64,000 bases of DNA. Source: Leptonema illini DSM 21528. GTDB lineage: Bacteria; Spirochaetota; Leptospiria; Leptospirales; Leptonemataceae. Below the pieces are notes generated by a model. The model did not search any database. It was not told the origin of the DNA and worked only from the letters and a program-made list of their open reading frames with translations. Below, piece by piece: positions 52,646 through 61,920 of the stretch (the first letter of the stretch is position 1; every line of letters starts with the position of its first letter). Location of the stretch: positions 2,039,550 through 2,103,549 of the forward strand of contig NZ_JH597773.1 in the NCBI RefSeq assembly GCF_000243335.1, written 5' to 3'. The translations under genes and the position numbers were made by a program.

Positions 52646-53935
52646 CTACAGATCTTTCGTAGCCCACTTAGATTCTTTGCGCAGCTCCGCCCTGAAATCC
52701 GGATGCGAGATACCGATCAGGAGATCGGCTCGCTGCCGTAAATTTTTGCCGAAGAGATTCACGGCGCCGAATTCGCTGACGACCCAGTGAACGTCTCCGC
52801 GGCTTGTTACGACTCCCGCTCCTTTCGTAAGAGTCGGCACGATACGCGAAAGCTTACCCGACTTTGCCGTCGACGGCAATGCGACGATAGGAACGCCTGT
52901 CGGGCAGCGCGAAGCCCCGCGAATAAAGTCCACCTGGCCGCCGATACCGCTGAAGATGTACTCTCCCATTGAATCGGCGCAGACCTGTCCCGTCAGGTCG
53001 ATCTCGATAGCCGAGTTAATCGCCGTCATACGATAGTTCTGCGCGATAATGGCCGGATCATTCGTATAATGATTCGGATGAAAATCATAGAACGGATTGT
53101 TGTCGATGGCCTGATAGAGTTCTTTCGAGCCCATACAGAATCCCGATACGACTTTGCCTCTATGCAGGCCCTTCTTCTGATTGTTAATAACGCCCGCCTC
53201 AACAAGCGGAAGAATGCCGTCGACAAACATCTCAGTGTGAATGCCGAGGTTATGCCTGTTACCAAGACAGGCCAGAACGGCGTTTGGAATACCGCCGATG
53301 CCGAGCTGAAGTGTAGCATCGTCCTGAACGAGCTTTGCTACGTTCTCGCCGATCTGTTTTTCCTGCTCGGAGCATTCTTTCGCCGGAATCTCGATGATAT
53401 CTTCTTCGTGTTCGACGATGTAGTCGACATCAGATACGTGAATGAAGCAGTCGCCGAGCGCCCGCGGCATACGCGGATTCACCTGCGCGATCACAAGCTT
53501 CGCCATTTCGGTGCATGGCTTCGTAATCGACGTTTCGACGCCGTAGCTCATATAACCATAGCGATCGGGCGGCGACACATGGATCAGCGCCACATCGATA
53601 GGCCATTCGCCCGAGCGTACAAGCGTGGCGATTTCTGAAAGAAAGATGGGAATATAGTCCGAACGATTTTCGTTCACCGCCTGCCTTATGGACGGGCCGA
53701 GAAACCATGCATTATCACGGATGCCGGGAATCTCGCGAAAGTGGTCTTCGCCGAAGGTGAGCAGGTGATTGAGTTCCACGCTATCGAGCTCATGCCCGCA
53801 TTTCGCAAGGGAACGAATCAGTTCCATAGGCATCGCCGCGTTGCCGTCAAGAAAGACGCGGTGGCCGCTTTTCACAAAAGCGATCGCCTCGTCGGCAGAA
53901 AGCCTCTTCGAGTTATACTGATCAATGATATTCAT
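52646..53935 (-). CDS. Acetyl-CoA hydrolase / CoA-transferase family enzyme
   Basis: A 429-residue family I CoA-transferase relative: NSAIEIDLTGQVCADSMGEY with the catalytic Glu, FIRGASRCPTGVP and GVVTSRGDVHWVVSEFG. Members include 4-hydroxybutyrate CoA-transferase and succinyl-CoA:acetate CoA-transferase; the substrate cannot be told apart by reading alone. The start at 53935 has no strong ribosome site. It stands alone on the minus strand. Confidence 0.85.
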   Translation of the reverse strand: MNIIDQYNSKRLSADEAIAFVKSGHRVFLDGNAAMPMELIRSLAKCGHELDSVELNHLLTFGEDHFREIPGIRDNAWFLGPSIRQAVNENRSDYIPIFLSEIATLVRSGEWPIDVALIHVSPPDRYGYMSYGVETSITKPCTEMAKLVIAQVNPRMPRALGDCFIHVSDVDYIVEHEEDIIEIPAKECSEQEKQIGENVAKLVQDDATLQLGIGGIPNAVLACLGNRHNLGIHTEMFVDGILPLVEAGVINNQKKGLHRGKVVSGFCMGSKELYQAIDNNPFYDFHPNHYTNDPAIIAQNYRMTAINSAIEIDLTGQVCADSMGEYIFSGIGGQVDFIRGASRCPTGVPIVALPSTAKSGKLSRIVPTLTKGAGVVTSRGDVHWVVSEFGAVNLFGKNLRQRADLLIGISHPDFRAELRKESKWATKDL

Positions 53936-54007
53936 TGAGGCTTATTTTGCCGAACGAAACAGGCTGGCAATAACGATCCGGCCTCTGACGGGCAGGCACG
54001 CAAAAAA

Positions 54008-54067
54008 AAGAAGGCCTCTCAAGAGTGTCGTCTCGAAAACCGAAACGTGCACCCGAAAGGCCTTCTT
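54008..54067. repeat. Inverted repeat upstream of the CoA-transferase gene
   Basis: AAGAAGGCCT (54008-54017) pairs with AGGCCTTCTT (54058-54067) over a 40-base loop. The flanking A- and T-runs are consistent with a transcription signal, but the loop is long for a terminator. Confidence 0.4.
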
Positions 54068-54079
54068 GATCGGAATTGA

Positions 54080-54108
54080 CCGGAACTCAAGATTTTCGTG
54101 AGTTCCGG
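54080..54108 (-). terminator. Hairpin after the papain-family protease gene
   Basis: CCGGAACTCA (54080-54089) and TGAGTTCCGG (54099-54108) form a perfect 10-bp stem with a 9-base loop, 10 bases beyond the protease stop on the minus strand. The following sequence is not a clean T-run. Confidence 0.6.
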
Positions 54109-54118
54109 AATTCAAAGA

Positions 54119-56584
54119 TCAGCGCGTAAAAGAGACCGTCTGCCCGGCAAGAATCGGCAGGCCATCCGATCTGCGCAGGATCAAGACGTCAAGATTCTCA
54201 CGATAGTCAAGCGTCACACCTTTCAGCTGTACGCTGTCGGCCATCGACGGATAAACACCCTTTACCGTAGCCTTTGCTCCGCGGTCATCTGAGATATGCA
54301 GAGTGATCTGATTCCCGTCGCCTTCAATCTTCAACTTGAAGATGCGCGGCGCGGATTTACCGTCCCAGTAGCGGCCGTTCCATTCGCCCGTCATGCGTTC
54401 GAGGCCCTGGCCGGGCATGAAACGATGCGAGACAACCTCGATCTCTGCGTTTACGAATACGGCGGCCGGTCGGCCATCAGGCGATTCCGATCCCATCATG
54501 GGCTTGCTGCGTACCGTATAGAGATACAGTTCGCCCGGCTTGCCGGGAAACTTTTCAGTGAAACGAAGCGTTTTCGCGTCGGTGTTGCCGGCAAACGTAT
54601 AGTCGGCGGCATCCTTCTTTTTACGCAGCACATAGTACTCGTCGGCGCCTTTTACGCCCTTCCAGGTAATCGTTACCTGTCCCGAAGGTGCAAGCGTGGC
54701 GACGATATCGGTCGGAGCCTCGACCTTCTCGCCGTCGCGCTGCACGTTCGGATTCGCACGACCGACGGCCGGATCGGCATAGCTGCTCGCACCCGATCCG
54801 TTCACGGCGGCGACGGTGTAGGCATAGAAGCTGCCGTCCTTAACGCGGGCTGAGTTATCCACATAGCTGGCAGAGGCGCTTTCGTCGATGGGCCCTTCCC
54901 ACTTCTTTGTCGCATAGCTGTAGCGGAAGATCGCATACTTCTCGGCGCCAGGAGCGGCATTCCATCGCAAAGCGATGCGATCTTTATAGATACCGTTCGA
55001 AACGACAAGGCCGGTCGGCGCATTTGGAGGCGTCGCCTCACCGGGCACAGAGACGGCGGCTACATCGCTCCACGGACCGAAGCCCGAGGCATTGCCGGCC
55101 CGGACCGAATACCGGTTCTCGGCGTTTTTCACGGGGCCCGCATCGGTGAACTGCGTCGTTGTGATCTTCTGATTCCATACCTGCCAGCGATTACCGCCTG
55201 CATTCCAGCGACGGATCTGATAATGAGAGGCGCCGGGAGCCGCAGTCCAGCTAACGTTTACCCTGTAAGAGCCGTTCCCGCCCTGCAGTTCGATCTCGAT
55301 TCCCGGAACGGTAGCGGGGCTCTGCTCTGTCGTCGAAGCCGATGCATAACCCGACGCTACGGGTGAGCTTCCTGCATCAGAGGTCTTCTCTTCGCCGATG
55401 GCGATGATACGATAACGGTAGTTTGTTCCGACCTGGATCTTTGTATCGGCATGCATCGTTTTGCTTGCATAGCCGACGAAACGAAAGGAATCCTGGCCGG
55501 GCTCGGCACGGGTAACTCCATACGCAAGAGCGCCTGTAACGGGAGTCCAGCTGATTTCAATACGATCGGAATAGGTTCCCTGTGAGGCCTCGACCTTTGC
55601 CGGCGGCTGGATGTCGCCCTGAACGACTTCAGTTACCTCTTCCTGGGCATCGGGCGTCGTAGTCGTACCCGCAGCCGGATACAGCACATACGCATACGGG
55701 CGCATGGCGATCCACTGCTTGTAAGAGATCCAGCCGTAGCCTTTATCGCCCCACTGCGTTCCCCAGGAATTGATCAGCTTGAAGGCGCCGCGGTCACCCT
55801 TCGGAGAGGTCTTCGAATCGTCGTAGCCGACAAGCGTCATCGCATGCCCGCCATACGTGCGGCCTCCGGTTTGATCATAGACCTGAGTGCCGAGCTTGTA
55901 GAAGGCGTCGTCGATCGTGATGCCGAAGATGATCGGACGCCCGCCGGCGAGCTCGGCCTTCACCGCCTCGACGTTATCAAACGGAAGTCGTTTGTAAGAG
56001 GCGGCCTTGTACTGCATGGCCGCATTCTTTATGGCCTGTGAAGGCTGCGTACGATAATCGTTTGCGTTATACGGCATCACCTTCCAGGGAGCGGCCCCTT
56101 TCTGTGTAACAAGATCGAGCGCATGATGAAAATACGACCCGCTGTCCTGTCCGCCGTTGATCTGATTATAGATGAAGGCCGGCGAAAAAACTCGCTCACC
56201 GGCTCCCCCATATGGAGGGGAATCATAGCTCCAACCGCGAGCCTTCTTTTCAAGATAGGATCGCGTATAATAGCCGACCGAGAAGGCGACGCAGCTATTC
56301 TGCTGCCCCTGATTGACGACAGGCGGCATATCGGCGCTGAGATCGACGCGCGACGGAAGGCCGCGATGTGAGATCATCGCCGAATCGGCAAGAGGAACGG
56401 ACTCATCAAGCTCGGCGCTCGGCGGCGCAAATCCGCACTGGAACTGTCCTGCCTGGCATTCCCGCGACTGCACGGACTTCGGATCAAAAGGCTGCTCTGT
56501 AAAGGCCGGAGAGGCCACGATCAGAAGCAGAAGAGGCAGGTGCCAGAGCCGATTTCGGAATCGCTCTCGTTTAATTTGTTTCAT
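54119..56584 (-). CDS. Exported papain-family (C1) protease with four FN3 domains
   Basis: An 821-residue secreted protein. The signal peptide covers about residues 14-29. The C1 peptidase domain spans about 75-310 with the oxyanion Gln92 and catalytic Cys98 (VVNQGQQNSCVAFSV), His247 (YGGHAMTLVGYDD) and Asn272 (LINSWGTQWGDKGYGW). Four FN3-like domains follow (about 330 to 720, each with WTPVTGA- or WKGVKGA-like strands), then a last beta domain. No cleaved inhibitory prosegment is obvious between signal and catalytic part. AGGAGGAAT lies 3 bases before the ATG at 56584. Function is probably extracellular protein breakdown or host/biofilm interaction (inference). Confidence 0.9.
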   Translation of the reverse strand: MKQIKRERFRNRLWHLPLLLLIVASPAFTEQPFDPKSVQSRECQAGQFQCGFAPPSAELDESVPLADSAMISHRGLPSRVDLSADMPPVVNQGQQNSCVAFSVGYYTRSYLEKKARGWSYDSPPYGGAGERVFSPAFIYNQINGGQDSGSYFHHALDLVTQKGAAPWKVMPYNANDYRTQPSQAIKNAAMQYKAASYKRLPFDNVEAVKAELAGGRPIIFGITIDDAFYKLGTQVYDQTGGRTYGGHAMTLVGYDDSKTSPKGDRGAFKLINSWGTQWGDKGYGWISYKQWIAMRPYAYVLYPAAGTTTTPDAQEEVTEVVQGDIQPPAKVEASQGTYSDRIEISWTPVTGALAYGVTRAEPGQDSFRFVGYASKTMHADTKIQVGTNYRYRIIAIGEEKTSDAGSSPVASGYASASTTEQSPATVPGIEIELQGGNGSYRVNVSWTAAPGASHYQIRRWNAGGNRWQVWNQKITTTQFTDAGPVKNAENRYSVRAGNASGFGPWSDVAAVSVPGEATPPNAPTGLVVSNGIYKDRIALRWNAAPGAEKYAIFRYSYATKKWEGPIDESASASYVDNSARVKDGSFYAYTVAAVNGSGASSYADPAVGRANPNVQRDGEKVEAPTDIVATLAPSGQVTITWKGVKGADEYYVLRKKKDAADYTFAGNTDAKTLRFTEKFPGKPGELYLYTVRSKPMMGSESPDGRPAAVFVNAEIEVVSHRFMPGQGLERMTGEWNGRYWDGKSAPRIFKLKIEGDGNQITLHISDDRGAKATVKGVYPSMADSVQLKGVTLDYRENLDVLILRRSDGLPILAGQTVSFTR

Positions 56585-56616
56585 GATATTCCTCCTGTTC
56601 ACCCGTACGCCGCTTT

Positions 56617-57087
56617 TCATATATTATTCAGAGACCGGCGAAGCTCTGCCTCTCCCTCCGCGCTCCACAGATCGAAGGCAAAGGGGTTCGGTTCATAAAG
56701 ACGAAAAAGGATGAGATTTCCTCCGTCCTTCTTCTCGGTTTTTTCAGTATTCAGAAAGACAAAATAGCGCCCCGGTTCAGGCGGCGTGCGCATACGCGAT
56801 TCAAAAGAGCCTGGATACAGCACAAACTGCAGGGCAAGGCGTTCGGGGATGTCGACATCCGTCGGCTTCTTTAAAACGCTGACAACGTTCAAAACGACGA
56901 CGGCTGAATCGATGGTTTGATTGAGATTTCGGCTACTGCTGGCAACGACGTCGGCGACAAGCACGACCTGTGAAACCGCTGCGCGCTCCTGAACAGGAAT
57001 CCAGGGCGGTAACGCATATGGCGCCCCGGGCGTCGTGCACTGAAAGGCAAAAAAGGCGGAAAGCAGTAACAGAAATCGCATCGGCAT
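56617..57087 (-). CDS. Small lipoprotein, unknown function
   Basis: A 156-residue exported protein. The signal MRFLLLLSAFFAFQC is followed by TTPGAPY, giving a candidate lipid Cys preceded by Gln. The mature domain is beta-rich (VVLVADVVASSSRNLN, YFVFLNTEKTEKK) and ends with helical charge. Its ATG overlaps the stop of the next upstream gene (TGATG), so these two are translated in a coupled way. The starts at 57087 and 57081 are both possible. Confidence 0.7.
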   Translation of the reverse strand: MPMRFLLLLSAFFAFQCTTPGAPYALPPWIPVQERAAVSQVVLVADVVASSSRNLNQTIDSAVVVLNVVSVLKKPTDVDIPERLALQFVLYPGSFESRMRTPPEPGRYFVFLNTEKTEKKDGGNLILFRLYEPNPFAFDLWSAEGEAELRRSLNNI

Positions 57088-57362
57088 CAGGAGCCTGAAA
57101 TGGATCGCAGAAAGACGTTCAGATCGCTGAGCAACCGCTCGCTCCCTGGAATAAGCAACTCGATCTCGTCCTTCTCGATATCGTAGACGACCGGTGTGCG
57201 CAGGGCATTCCGGAATTGTTCTTCGTCGAGCGTAGCGGACTTTTCTCTTAAATAGCTGTACCATGTGGCAAGGACCAGTTTTAACTGGTGAAGATCGCGC
57301 ACCTTAACGGAGAGGATCTTCTCCTCCGGAGCATTAGAGAGTTGGGTGTCGCTTGAGTTCAT
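57087..57362 (-). CDS. Small conserved-looking protein upstream of the lipoprotein
   Basis: I do not recognise this 91-residue soluble protein. GGGAGGAAAG precedes the ATG at 57362, a good ribosome site. It is helical and acidic at the start, with LHQLKLVLATWYSYLREK and IEKDEIELLIPGSERLLSDL. Its stop overlaps the lipoprotein start. The two are probably one small unit. Confidence 0.7.
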   Translation of the reverse strand: MNSSDTQLSNAPEEKILSVKVRDLHQLKLVLATWYSYLREKSATLDEEQFRNALRTPVVYDIEKDEIELLIPGSERLLSDLNVFLRSISGS

Positions 57363-57485
57363 CTTTCCTCCCGGGCGATTCTGACGCCACCTTGCAAAAA
57401 AGCCACAAAATTCTTTTCCCTGCGGGGATTTCCGCAGAGCGGCGCAGGGCTTCAGGCGGCGAAACCTCGATACGGATCATCTGCT

Positions 57486-58340
57486 TTAAAAGCGCACACC
57501 AACGGAGGCAAAAAGCCCGGTCGTTCCCCAGGTCATTTCGGTCTCGCCTCTGACAAGTCCCTCGAAGCGAAGTGACGGATCAAGATACTGGTTCTGCGCC
57601 GCCTGCTGTAGCTCCACAAGGTCAAGCAGATCGGGTGTCAGCGCATGCGTTCCATCGGTGAGCGTAAACGGCCGGACTTCAGAGCCTCCGGCAAGGCCTG
57701 TGAAATCGCCGGCCAGCCTGTAGTCGATGCGAGCTCCGAAGCGGAAAACGGCCGCCCTCCACTTTTTTACAAGTACAAGCTCCATGCGATACTGAAAGCC
57801 CGAATTGCTTTCCAGCAAGGCCTCATAGCTGCGATTGAAACTGCCGAGATCGGTCTGATAGCCCTTAATGTGCCAGCGCGTCAGAGGAAGCAGACCGAGC
57901 CCGCCGCCGACCTCAAGACTGATATTGCGAAAGTAGCTGCGTATCGGGATGGCATAATGATATGTGAATAGAAGATAACGGAAATCAAAGGTATGTTTCA
58001 CGTTTGTAAAATAGCTTGTACGAATCTCGGTCGTGCTTGCTCCGCCGGCCTCTTCCTGCCCGTAGGCGATTCCAAAGCTATGATTGTCGCCGATGGGCCC
58101 GCTGAATCGAAAAAAGACCTCTCCCGTGCCATAGACCGGGAACGGATCATAGACGATGCCGCGCTGGAAGGCGTTGTACAGGCCCGGACGAAAGCGATAG
58201 ACCCCGCCGCTGAAAGAGTCTTCGTTATGAGATAGCAATCCGTATGTAAAACCGAACTCAAACTCATCGGCATGTAGCCTTCCCGTAACAGGAGCGGCAA
58301 GAATAAGAAGCAGCTTTAAGACCAAATAAGTTCTTTTCAT
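57486..58340 (-). CDS. Probable outer-membrane beta-barrel protein
   Basis: A 284-residue exported protein with a signal peptide (LVLKLLLILAAPVTG, about residues 6-20, ending near HADE). The mature part has many Gly- and aromatic-rich strands (FEFGFTYGLLSHNEDSF, ISLEVGGGLGLLPLTRW) and ends LFASVGVRF with terminal Phe, the usual signature of barrels inserted by BamA. I name no family. Start at 58340 (MKRTY). Divergent from the psd fusion gene. Confidence 0.65.
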   Translation of the reverse strand: MKRTYLVLKLLLILAAPVTGRLHADEFEFGFTYGLLSHNEDSFSGGVYRFRPGLYNAFQRGIVYDPFPVYGTGEVFFRFSGPIGDNHSFGIAYGQEEAGGASTTEIRTSYFTNVKHTFDFRYLLFTYHYAIPIRSYFRNISLEVGGGLGLLPLTRWHIKGYQTDLGSFNRSYEALLESNSGFQYRMELVLVKKWRAAVFRFGARIDYRLAGDFTGLAGGSEVRPFTLTDGTHALTPDLLDLVELQQAAQNQYLDPSLRFEGLVRGETEMTWGTTGLFASVGVRF

Positions 58341-58384
58341 CGCAGGTTGCGTGCAATATTGTGTTCCCTCATCTGACGGCAACT

Positions 58385-60616
58385 ATGAAAACCGATATCG
58401 TTCTTTCAAGCTCCTCTTACCCCATCTTCCTCATCCTGCTGCTTGGCGGATTATTCCTTACGGTTCGCACCGGATGGATTCAGCTGCGCTATCCCTTCCT
58501 CAGTTTGAAAATCCTGGCCGGCGCCCTCGACTGGAAAGGCTCACGAGGCAAGATCACTCCAGGACAGGCCTACTTCGCCGGTTCTCTGGGCAGCCTCATT
58601 CCCGGAACCTTTGCCGGTACGGCCTTTGCCCTTCTTTTCTCGGGCCCTGCGATCTTTCCGCTGCTCTGGCTCATCCATTTTTTTCAGGCGGCCACCGAGT
58701 ATATTCTCTCGACGGCGACGCTTCGCACGCGCAACCGCGGGCGGAAAGGCTTTATGGAATCATCGCTTCTGCTCGCCGCCACCAAGCTGACACGCGTCCG
58801 CTGGGCCGGTTTGTTGCATGCGATCTTCTTTATCGGCGCCGCTCTTCTGGCCGGTTCGATTCTTAACGTCTATCTGCTGCATACGGTGACGCGCGGTGTG
58901 CGCTCGGCGCTGCCGTCTCCGGGTGCTATGGGCCTTGCCGTCGCCTTTCTCTTCGCCGTGATCCTCATCATCGCCGGCGGCATTCGCCGTATCGGTCTCT
59001 TCGGGAAGTTTACGGCCTATGCCGGTATTCTGCTCATCGTCGCCGCCCTTTTTTCGATTTCGTTCAGCCCGCTCACGCATACGGCTCGATTTATCGAAGC
59101 CCTGCTGGCCGATCCGCTTCTGCCTTACAGGCCCGAGCAGCTTCCGATGACGATGCTCAGCGTCGCCGTCTACTTTGCGTTAGCCGAATTCGCAGGCGGC
59201 CGACTGGCCGTCATCTCAGGCCTTGTACGCACCGATCATCCGGCGAAACAGGGCCTTGTGGCGCAGCTTTTCCCGGCGGCGCAGATTCTTCTGTCGTTTG
59301 TCGTCGGCGCCCTACTTTTCGAGCGGTTCTCGGTGCAATCGATCGTGAAGCCCGATGGAGCGCGTGCCGTCGTCGACGGAGCGGCCGGCGCTCTTGACCA
59401 GGTCTTCTCCACCGTGCTTTTGATTCATAGCGACGACATTCTCGCTCCGTTCACCTATCTGCTCGTCGCCGTCTTTGCTCTCTTCGTTATCCTTTCTACT
59501 GTTACATGGCTTTATACGGGCAGCATGACCTTCAGGCATCTGACGGGAAGCCGCATCCCGAACGTATTTCCCGCTCTTGGCGTGCTTCTTGCTCTCTATA
59601 CGGGTTATGCGACTGAGTCAGGATCGTTCCAGGCCTCGGTCTTTTTCACATCATATGTGGGATTCGCCCTTTTCAGCGCCGTCTTCGGTATCTTGCTCGC
59701 CTTCCTGTTCGCGAAACATTCGCGGCAGGAGCTTGTGCGTTATCAGAACTCTCGAGAGGGTAAGCAGGACGTTTCAAGAGATCTCTATTTAATGCTACTC
59801 TCTCTTCTGCCCGCCAATCTCATCTCGCGTTTTTTCGGAGCGCTCTCGCTGTTACGCCTTCCGCGACCGATCCAGACGATGGCGCTCAAGGCCTTCGCCC
59901 GCGCCTACGACATTAATCTTGAAGAAGCCGAGAAGCCGATCGAACAGTACCCGAGTCTGAACGCCTTTTTCACGCGAGCGTTGAAGCCCGGCGTGCGTCC
60001 GATCGATAAAGGCAAGAAAACCATCGTATCACCCGTCGACGCAAAGCTCTCCCGAATGGGAGTGATCCAGGAAGGGCTCCTGATTCAGGCTAAAGGCATC
60101 TATTATACTCTCAAAGACCTGCTCGGAGATCCGCAGTTCGTTTCGTATTTCGAAGACGGCCACTACTGCGTTCTGTATCTCTCGCCACAGGATTACCACC
60201 GCATGCATACGCCCTTTGAATGCGATGTTGTCGGCTACACGTATTCGCCTGGCCGTCTCTTTCCAGTTAATAAGATCGCCGTCGAAGGACTGACAGGCCT
60301 GTTCCCGAAAAACGAACGCCTGACGAGCATTCTGCGTACAAAACACGGGCATATCGCCATGATCAAGGTCGGTGCGACGAACGTCGGCCGTATTCGCGTC
60401 ACCTACGACAGCATCAAAACGAATACGTGGTTTCGCAAACGTCGAGCTCATCTGTATGAGAATCCGCCGAAGATGCAACGAGCCGAAGAGATCGGCCGTT
60501 TTGAGATGGGCTCGACCGTCATCCTTCTTTTCGAGAAGGGAACGATGGAATTCGATGCCGATCGTAGCGAAGGCGATAAGGTACGGCTCGGTCAGCCGAT
60601 CGGTCACTTTCGTTAA
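58385..60616 (+). CDS. psd: Transporter-like membrane domain fused to phosphatidylserine decarboxylase
   Basis: A 743-residue fusion. Residues 1-450 carry about ten membrane spans and resemble the alanine/glycine:cation symporter family: ITPGQAYFAGSLGSLIPGTF then ATEYILSTATLRTRNRGRK; key Gly-Asn residues differ. Residues 465-743 are a phosphatidylserine decarboxylase with SPVDAKLSRMG, SPQDYHRMHTP and the self-cleavage site EMGSTVILLF (Gly709-Ser710), which generates the pyruvoyl group. The enzyme turns phosphatidylserine, made by PssA, into phosphatidylethanolamine. The fusion is unusual; Psd is normally alone. The ATG at 58385 has no clear ribosome site. Confidence 0.88.
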   Translation: MKTDIVLSSSSYPIFLILLLGGLFLTVRTGWIQLRYPFLSLKILAGALDWKGSRGKITPGQAYFAGSLGSLIPGTFAGTAFALLFSGPAIFPLLWLIHFFQAATEYILSTATLRTRNRGRKGFMESSLLLAATKLTRVRWAGLLHAIFFIGAALLAGSILNVYLLHTVTRGVRSALPSPGAMGLAVAFLFAVILIIAGGIRRIGLFGKFTAYAGILLIVAALFSISFSPLTHTARFIEALLADPLLPYRPEQLPMTMLSVAVYFALAEFAGGRLAVISGLVRTDHPAKQGLVAQLFPAAQILLSFVVGALLFERFSVQSIVKPDGARAVVDGAAGALDQVFSTVLLIHSDDILAPFTYLLVAVFALFVILSTVTWLYTGSMTFRHLTGSRIPNVFPALGVLLALYTGYATESGSFQASVFFTSYVGFALFSAVFGILLAFLFAKHSRQELVRYQNSREGKQDVSRDLYLMLLSLLPANLISRFFGALSLLRLPRPIQTMALKAFARAYDINLEEAEKPIEQYPSLNAFFTRALKPGVRPIDKGKKTIVSPVDAKLSRMGVIQEGLLIQAKGIYYTLKDLLGDPQFVSYFEDGHYCVLYLSPQDYHRMHTPFECDVVGYTYSPGRLFPVNKIAVEGLTGLFPKNERLTSILRTKHGHIAMIKVGATNVGRIRVTYDSIKTNTWFRKRRAHLYENPPKMQRAEEIGRFEMGSTVILLFEKGTMEFDADRSEGDKVRLGQPIGHFR

Positions 60617-60677
60617 CCAAACGCCGACCGCCTGTACATTCGGAACGTGTCCCGGAACCGGCTCCGAATGACGGACC

Positions 60678-61823
60678 TCAGCCGTTTCCGTGTTCTTTTT
60701 TATAAAGCCAGAAGTACAATCCGGCCAGTAGTACGACGCCGAGAGCGGCCATCGCGGCCGCATATTGCAGATGCGGCAGATATGTCGGCACAAGATGAGC
60801 CGTAGCCCTGACCCATGTCGCCATATAGATCAGAAAGAAGGCTGCGGCGGCGACCTTTGATTTCACCTCGGTATCAAGAGGAAGTCGCTCATGCGCCAGG
60901 CTGACGCGGCCCATCACAAGCAGCGTGCCCATCATGAAGCCGCCCGTAAACACGAGATGATACAGATGCACGCGCTGCTCGGGAAAGAAGGGAAAAACGA
61001 AATGAGCGAGAAGCGTCGTCCAGAGGCCCGCCTTCAAGAAGAATGTAAACACGCCTTTACGCGGGCTTTTGATAAAAAGAAGCCATCCTTCTTTCGCCAT
61101 GAAAAAGAGGGCTAAGGCTCGCACCCACATCGCCGTCTTTACAAAGCCCGCTCCTTCGATGATAAATGAACCAAGAAGTATAACGGCAATCGCCGTCCAC
61201 AGCGCATGCGACGAAGAAACGAACTTTTCATAAGGCGTCAGATCGCGAAGCCCGCGCGTTGTCAGCGTGATCATGGGAAAGAACTTCACGCCTACTCCGA
61301 AAAAGAGAATCCAGAACATGCCATGAAAGTAAAGCGAGCGGCTCCATTCATAGAAGATGCTCTGCGAACTGAAAAGCGAGATCAGGGCGGCGATGCTACC
61401 GAGCAGGCCGGCCAGCGGGCCGAGAAATACAAACGAAGAGAATACAGGATTCCCCGATCTGCGTTTGATAAAACGGATGGCCAGAAAGTTAAGCAGAAGA
61501 AGCAGCAGTGTGATCTTTGCGATATGAAAAGGAAGGCGCAGATCCAGAAGACTGAAAACGAACATGCTCAGGAAAAGAGCAAAGCCGCCTACAAGCTCCA
61601 CGGCATGTGGCAGAAAAGAAGCGAAGAACTTTGGACCTGCCGTAAAAAGAAAGCCGACGGCCACAGGCAGCAAGAACAGGCCGATCATCGCCTCTCTATG
61701 CCAGTAAACGCCTTCTCCCGAAAAAGGCAGAATCATACGGGTCAGAGCATATAATAACCCCACAATACCGATGGGAAAAAACATGCGATACGGACTTACG
61801 CTTAAATCGCTCAGCAGATGCAT
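60678..61823 (-). CDS. NnrS family membrane protein
   Basis: A 381-residue integral membrane protein with about twelve spans and the NnrS pattern of histidines: HREAMIGLFLLPVAVGFLF, HGMFWILFFGVGVKFFPM and HLYHLVFTGGFMMGTLLVMG. NnrS proteins bind haem and copper and protect against nitric oxide or nitrosative stress in several bacteria. No denitrification genes are near. It is transcribed away from the YheT gene and towards the psd fusion gene. Confidence 0.85.
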   Translation of the reverse strand: MHLLSDLSVSPYRMFFPIGIVGLLYALTRMILPFSGEGVYWHREAMIGLFLLPVAVGFLFTAGPKFFASFLPHAVELVGGFALFLSMFVFSLLDLRLPFHIAKITLLLLLLNFLAIRFIKRRSGNPVFSSFVFLGPLAGLLGSIAALISLFSSQSIFYEWSRSLYFHGMFWILFFGVGVKFFPMITLTTRGLRDLTPYEKFVSSSHALWTAIAVILLGSFIIEGAGFVKTAMWVRALALFFMAKEGWLLFIKSPRKGVFTFFLKAGLWTTLLAHFVFPFFPEQRVHLYHLVFTGGFMMGTLLVMGRVSLAHERLPLDTEVKSKVAAAAFFLIYMATWVRATAHLVPTYLPHLQYAAAMAALGVVLLAGLYFWLYKKEHGNG

Positions 61824-61920
61824 ACAGACTCCATTAAATACTTAAAAGTAATAAATCTGCACCGGGCCGCAGCGGCAAGAAATTTTGATAAGAACAGGTA
61901 GATGCTCCCGATTGACACAG

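Noticed and set aside
61824-61920. An FNR/NNR-type site ahead of nnrS
   Set aside because: Only one half-site (TTGATAAG) is present and no symmetrical second half occurs at the right spacing.
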